NCBI GenBank assembly: GCA_916613615.1
Contig: OU744730.1
Coordinates: 34,271,315 to 34,335,314 of the forward strand
Reading direction: 5' to 3'
Length of the DNA: 64,000 nt
Source: Steromphala cineraria
Taxonomy: Eukaryota; Mollusca; Gastropoda; Trochida; Trochidae
This document shows, piece by piece, positions 58,753 to 64,000 of this stretch; the first letter of the stretch is position 1, and each line of letters opens with the position of its first letter. The translations under genes were made by a program, and so were the position numbers. The notes under the pieces were generated by a model. The model saw only the letters and a program-made list of their open reading frames with translations. It was not told the DNA's origin and did no database searches.

Positions 58753-59182
58753 ACTTACACTCCCGCGGAAGACTCCTGCAATGGTTTCAACTTAATTTGT
58801 TAATAACAAATTAATTTAAAAACGTTTTACTGATATCATTCGCCGGTTTATCATTTCTTGATAAGAAAATATATTTAAAATACCTCCATATTAAGGTTTT
58901 AGAAATATTTCTTACAATAAAAACTATTTTATTACGGTGTTTCAACTAAATTGGTTTACATACATATAATTGAAAAACGTTTTAGTGATCCATTTTGCGA
59001 TTTTGATATGTCTTGATAAGAATACTATTTTAAACTACTTACAATACCCCCTGCTCACGGGTTTAGAGCCAAAAACTTGATTCCTTACATTAAAACTTTT
59101 TTATTGCAATATTAATATATATTTAAATATATAAATAAAAAACAAAACATGGCACACAAAAAATTACATCAAATGGCATGGA
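58753..59182. other. Unassigned sequence
   Basis: Very AT-rich, no feature seen. Confidence 0.4.
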
Positions 59183-59254
59183 TCCTCGGTAGCTCAACAG
59201 GTAAGAGCGCTGCGTGGCAACATAGAGGTCCCTGGTTCGAATCCCACTTTCGTT
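59183..59254 (+). pseudogene. tRNA-like sequence (degenerate tRNA or SINE head)
   Basis: An A-box-like TAGCTCAACAGGTAAGAGC with a paired D arm (GCTC/GAGC) is followed 40 nt later by a B box GGTTCGAATCC. The acceptor ends do not pair (TCCTCGG against TTTCGTT) and the T stem has mismatches. It is therefore not a working tRNA; a tRNA-derived SINE promoter is the alternative. Confidence 0.5.
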
Positions 59255-60185
59255 CTACATAAATCTTAACTTTCTTATTTGATTAAAAATCCAAATTTTA
59301 CAAGTCCAATTGTTTGCGATTGTTTACAATCTTATAACCGACCAAGGTGGTTATGAGATAACCAACCTATGCGGATGGAACTCAAGGCACATAACGTTCA
59401 ACTTAAATAAAGGCAATAACTTCCCAAGGGGTGTAAAGAGAAGTAATGTCTCTTCAAAAGATATAGGCTTTAAATGGCAGTAAAACCTTCCGAACTCACG
59501 CAGGGATTGTATTTATTATCATGCCCCTCATCGGTATTAATATAACCAGTAGAACGAGATTCTTCGATAGTATCGACAACAACAAAGCGATCGACAAATG
59601 ACGATAAGTTATGGAGACCTTTACAATCACAACCGTACCTCCGCCGCTATTAGTGTATGTCTATGTATGATATATGCAAACAAACCTCTATTGGAAACCA
59701 ACCACCGCCTTTATATTGACGCTAATACGTTTTGCAGGGTTATGAATAGTTATTTATGTGCCAAATGCACTTTGTATGGTAACTGGATATCTCAAATTGA
59801 TAAGCGGGTATATGCTACCGGGTGATATGTATATCTGTTTACGGTTGGCAGTTGTTTAGGGCACTTAAGAGAGAGAGAGTACGAGCTTTGTTCAAAGAGA
59901 AATGGGTAATTGGAAGACTCCCTTGCATAGGCGGAGGATAGGGGGGTCGGAGGTTGCAGGAGTACAGGAGAATAGCGAATAAGAAGTCATACATTTAACA
60001 GTAGTTTCAATAGCCTTTTAAGATATGATTTAACGGGAGTTGAAACATATTGAAAAATAATACATGACAGGACATGGCGAGTTATGGAGTAGAGACAGTT
60101 ATTGGTGAGAGAAAATTAATGTTCATCGAGAAGAGAACATTGTTGGAAAGAGGGAAAATGTGGTACATGGGGGGACGGGGGTTAA
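59255..60185. other. Unassigned sequence
   Basis: No supported gene. The 75-codon plus frame at 59598-59825 is not recognised. Confidence 0.4.
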
Positions 60186-60490
60186 GGGGAAAACCAGGGT
60201 TTATGAGGTAGAAGTGTAGTAAAAGGGTCAAGGCAAACCAGGGTGTATAAGGCAGAAGTGTAGTAAAAGGGTCAAGGCAAACCAGGGTGCATAAGGCAGA
60301 AGTGAAGTAAAAGGTTTAAGGAAAACCAGGGTTTACAAGATAGAAGTGTAGTAAAAGGGTCAAGGAAAACCAGGGTTTACAAGGTAGAAGTGTAGTAAAA
60401 GGGTCTAGGAAAACCAGGGTTTACAAGGTAGAAGTGTAGTAAAAGGGTCAAGGAAAACCAAGGTTTATAATGTAGAAGTGTATTTAAGGT
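60186..60490. repeat. 44-bp minisatellite, about 7 copies
   Basis: The unit is AAGGAAAACCAGGGTTTACA, AGGTAGAAGTGTAGTAAAAG, GGTC, with GCAAACCAGGGTG variants in the first copies. Confidence 0.9.
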
Positions 60491-63232
60491 TTTTGTCGTA
60501 ATGTACCGACCAGTTTTACATACAGGCAGCGGAAGGAAAATGGTTCGGCCGATTATCAAAACACTTACTACACCCTGAACTGTTACTTAAACATTTATCA
60601 TGCAACAGTAATTGACAGGGAAAGCTTGTCAATTACGAGGTAAGACGTCTAGTGGATTTTTCGATCACTGATACCGGTTATTTGTCATATCATATAAATT
60701 TAATATTTATAATTGTTATCAAATATTTTATGGTACGTACATGTATACGTTGAATGATATCTATTATTTTTTTATTTGACATGTGATTAACATTCATATT
60801 TTCATACGGGAACACATAATATCGTGAGTGAACATCGTGTCTGGTCTAGACATAAAAAAACACAGATATATATTTATCTCTTCGCCTACTTATACTACAC
60901 GTGTGAGGTGACAATTTCCTTGGAACTATTGAGAACTGAAGTCACACGTCATGCAATAAAGGTTATATCAGAATACTTATCATGACATATGATAACATGG
61001 CATTCGTGTGAAGCACATATCGTGAAGACAATGTACATGATAACCGTTATGGATCATGTTGCAACATTTGTCATGCCATGAATAGCTTTCCTTTCTCCTC
61101 AACAAAAACAACATCATGGTAACTAAATGAGCAAAATATAGAATTGTTCATTTAACCCCCCGACAGTGCATTCTGAGCAACTGGACTGATACATATTGTA
61201 TTATTATTGAGTGTAAGGCTGAGTACAGGCAGGTCCGTATTCAGTTCAAACAATTGAAAATTCAAATAAAACTTTGTCTAATCAAAAGTTCTTCTTTCCT
61301 AATAAACAATTAACATTATATTTCTTCTTGTATAGAAGGCATGTGTAACATAACTGAGATTCAGATGGCGAGTTTTTTTTCTTAAATTTGTCAAAAGATA
61401 TTTCATCATAGAGAAAGGTTTTCGACAAAGGTTCGGACAAAATGTCTTTACTCTATACTGCAACTGTATACCCCGACTAGTGGTTAGCAATAATGACATT
61501 ATATTTCAGTCATAGACACGCTGATAAATGGTTCTTGACGCTTCATTTGGGAACAGTCAGTTTCATACGAAAAGCTCATAAATATCGACACGATCACGAG
61601 GAAGAAATGTGTCATAATGTCTAATTAATCTGGCATACTTTGATCCTGCCGACGGATCGATCAGCAATCAACTAATCTATAATTAGCCTCACGTGCAAGC
61701 CAAAAGTCTGCAATCGACATGCATCTATTCCACAGAGATAGCCTCATTCTAACGGCAATTATGTTACCATGTCAACAAGTATTAGCGTGGTTATTCACCA
61801 TAGAACAATATAAGAGTTTCTAGGTCACACATAGTTATATTCACCTGGCTATAGATCAACAGGTAACTTCTTGACGTCCTCTTCTCGGGTGTACAGGTGT
61901 CGCCTGGCGAGTTGTTTACTGTAGGTGGACGGTTACCAAAGCGGTGTCCAGGATTCTACACAGACAGTGTCACACCGTGTGGATCTCGGATAAGAGACAT
62001 CTAGCGGACAGGTAGTTACAAATAAACAAACAAAGGGAGGCAACTGCAATTGGTATCGCTCTAGTTTTTATTCGGAACTTCTATATCTAGGTGTGGCGAG
62101 GTGAGGTGTTTCGGGGTTTATCGCCGCTTTCAATAGTATTTCACTTATATCACGACTGCCAGTATTATTGCAGGGAGAAAGCAACACCATTGTGTCTATG
62201 CATTGTGGTGAAACCTGCGAGCATCGGCTGTTCCAATATTTAAGTCCTAGCTAGCATTAAAACCGACAACCACCGTTCAAATGGTAAACACTTTAACAGC
62301 ATTTAAGCTCAGGGCTTTTATTCGAAAGTTGCAATTATTTTTGGAGAAAACATCATGTTTTTTGGCTCAGTCCGTGGTTCCGTGGTTCCGTGGTTCCGTG
62401 GCTTCCTGGTTCAGAAATCCGTCGTTTCCGGCCATATCTCATAAACCGTTCAATGTCTGTTACAAAACTTGGTATGTTGTATTGGTTATATCTAGTGGCG
62501 GAATTGTGCATTTTGCTACCTCGGTTATTCTGATTCATCCTGGTTTCAACGGAAACAATTTGTATTAAGTGCGGTCCTTTTCCGGTCTCCATTTAAAAAT
62601 CTATTAAATAATGTTTTAATCAAGATTTGGTATGTCGTTAGATCAAGACCTTTTTCAAGTCTTGTACTTCTGCAAAGATGATATATACCAAATTAGAGCT
62701 TCATAGCACAAAACTACAAAACTACAAAAAAGTATCGTGTTTGCAAGATTTTTTAGTGTTTTAATAACCCGTGACCTTGACCTTTGACCTTGAATGTGAA
62801 GATGTCAAAATAATTCTCCAGCGGTTTAAACAGTAACACATGTACATGAGTTCTGAAAAACTTAGTGGGATAAAGTTATAGCCAAATTTGGTGTAAATTG
62901 CAACGACACATATCTTGTGACCTTGACGTTACGTCACGATTATTGTGAAATGACGGGCTGAGGCAAGCGACCAGAACTTGATAGAGATCCTGTTGTTCGG
63001 ATATTGAAGGCTCGAAAGCACCGAGAATATATAAAAAAATTATTTGTTGGAATTGCGACGTAATATTGATAAAATAGATGTATATCAAATGTGAAATAAA
63101 TTGGAAGCAAGGCAGTTGACAACAATCCAAAAGCCCTGAGAACACTTATTGCTGCACACAGAGTTCTACCTCCGAACTGTTGCATCCAGAAATATTTCAC
63201 AATTGTAGTTTCCGTTATGTTACACACCTCCT
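60491..63232. other. Unassigned sequence, upstream side of gene C
   Basis: AT-rich. It contains a GTGGTTCCGTGGTTCC tract at 62371-62400 and a GTGACCTTGACCTTTGACCTTG motif at 62771, both typical of interspersed molluscan repeats. Gene C's 5' UTR exon may lie here but cannot be placed. Confidence 0.4.
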
Positions 63233-63570
63233 TTAAAGGGGCAGTAGCAGTTTTTTTGTTGAAAATTTTATATTAAAAATGTTTTCACTGATAATTGTTC
63301 GTTAAAGCTAGCTTTTTTGAGAGTGTAAATAATCTCATTACACAAACTAATCATCCGTAGTCAACACATTATAAAGATTTCCATTAAGTCCATTGATGGC
63401 CATTTTTCGTGAGCACCTTTCATTTATTTTTTGTAAGAAAAAGGAATCACGTGACTGAAGTTAATATATATATTTGAATTATTACTGCTTCATTTATTTT
63501 TAAATACTCTGACTTTTCATTTTCCTGACATCACTTTATATTCATCTAAAACGTGCTACTGCCCCTTTAA
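63233..63570. mobile_element. MITE with TTAA target site, 338 bp (second copy)
   Basis: TTAA-AGGGGCAGTAGCA at the left and ACGTGCTACTGCCCCT-TTAA at the right. The interior matches the 2461-2824 copy in reverse orientation. Confidence 0.82.
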
Positions 63571-64000
63571 CCTGTTGATTTTATTGTCTCTCTGGTTATG
63601 ATTAACAAAAACATTAATCTCAGCATGTTGGTAGATCAGTTTGATGAATGAAGCCTTGTAAATAAACTCAACATCTATCATAGAAGCATTCTTATTACTT
63701 TTATTGATACGTAATATTGAAATGACTAGCTGTTGAGATGGTTGTGATTTTAATTAAATTTTGGCAGTTATTTAGGAAGGGAATAAGTCATTAACTGCAT
63801 GTTTAATTAGTTACTGCATTTAATGTCGTTCTGGAAATTCAATAACATCTGACATGAGAAATCCTTGTTGTGATACAGTTCTATTCTGATAGGATCTTTC
63901 TATTTACATCTTATCACAACGCTTATGACCAGTGTAATGTTTCATTGCAAACTGTTAGTCATTTATTAACCATTCCCAAGTAAGAAGTCTAATCACTCTG
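63571..64000. other. Unassigned sequence to right edge
   Basis: AT-rich, no feature recognised. Confidence 0.4.

Noticed and set aside
61855..61960. Possible 5' exon of gene C on minus ending CAG|gtgaat
   Set aside because: Open frame and donor are weak, phase does not fit a coding join to 53841, and no promoter is visible; a non-coding exon remains possible but unsupported.
1..64000. CRISPR array or bacterial operon
   Set aside because: The short-period arrays have no unique spacers, and genes are split by canonical introns; the DNA is animal nuclear.

Overview
The window looks like nuclear DNA of a marine mollusc, most likely a bivalve. It is AT-rich and intron-rich, has no operons, and is crowded with minisatellites. 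It also carries tandem-core mobile elements that end in an ACGG tract, like the pearl/HINE elements described from bivalves, TTAA-flanked MITEs and a 5'-truncated LINE. Species cannot be fixed from the sequence alone. Most long open frames here are translations of tandem repeats, not genes.

Three genes can be rebuilt by hand from splice sites and codon phase, all on the minus strand. Gene B (right-hand part only, start near 6484, running off the left edge) and gene C (complete, 53840 down to 44105, five coding exons, 242 aa) are paralogues. They encode soluble proteins of two tandem ferredoxin-like (dimeric alpha/beta-barrel, DUF1330-like) modules and share a motif of the form EPHxKQxDFP. Between them lies gene A (complete, 36813 down to 18164, nine coding exons, 333 aa). 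Gene A encodes a type I membrane protein with a signal peptide, a full zona pellucida (ZP) domain with ten cysteines, and a single C-terminal transmembrane helix. All internal exon phases of A and C agree and total coding lengths are multiples of three. One intron of A has a GC-AG boundary.

Layout: 1-6.5 kb gene B exons; 6.9-9.9 kb 40-bp array; 10.1 kb candidate alternative first exon of B; 11.06-12.05 kb 29-bp array; 12-18 kb intergenic with a fold-back element; 18.2-36.8 kb gene A, whose first intron is almost wholly a 9.2-kb, 45-bp array; 36.8-43.1 kb intergenic; 43.1-53.84 kb gene C, with two pearl-like elements and LINE remnants in intron 2; 53.84-56.95 kb 51-bp array; 57.3-58.1 kb hexamer array; then repeats and unassigned sequence to the right edge.

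The strongest unexplained signal is that four minisatellites with unrelated units, in four introns of these three genes, sit exactly against a 3' splice site on its intron side. In two of them every repeat unit contains a copy of the splice acceptor plus the first coding bases of the exon. In gene A this gives about 200 copies of a splice acceptor in one intron, and the 45-bp unit keeps the reading frame of the exon.
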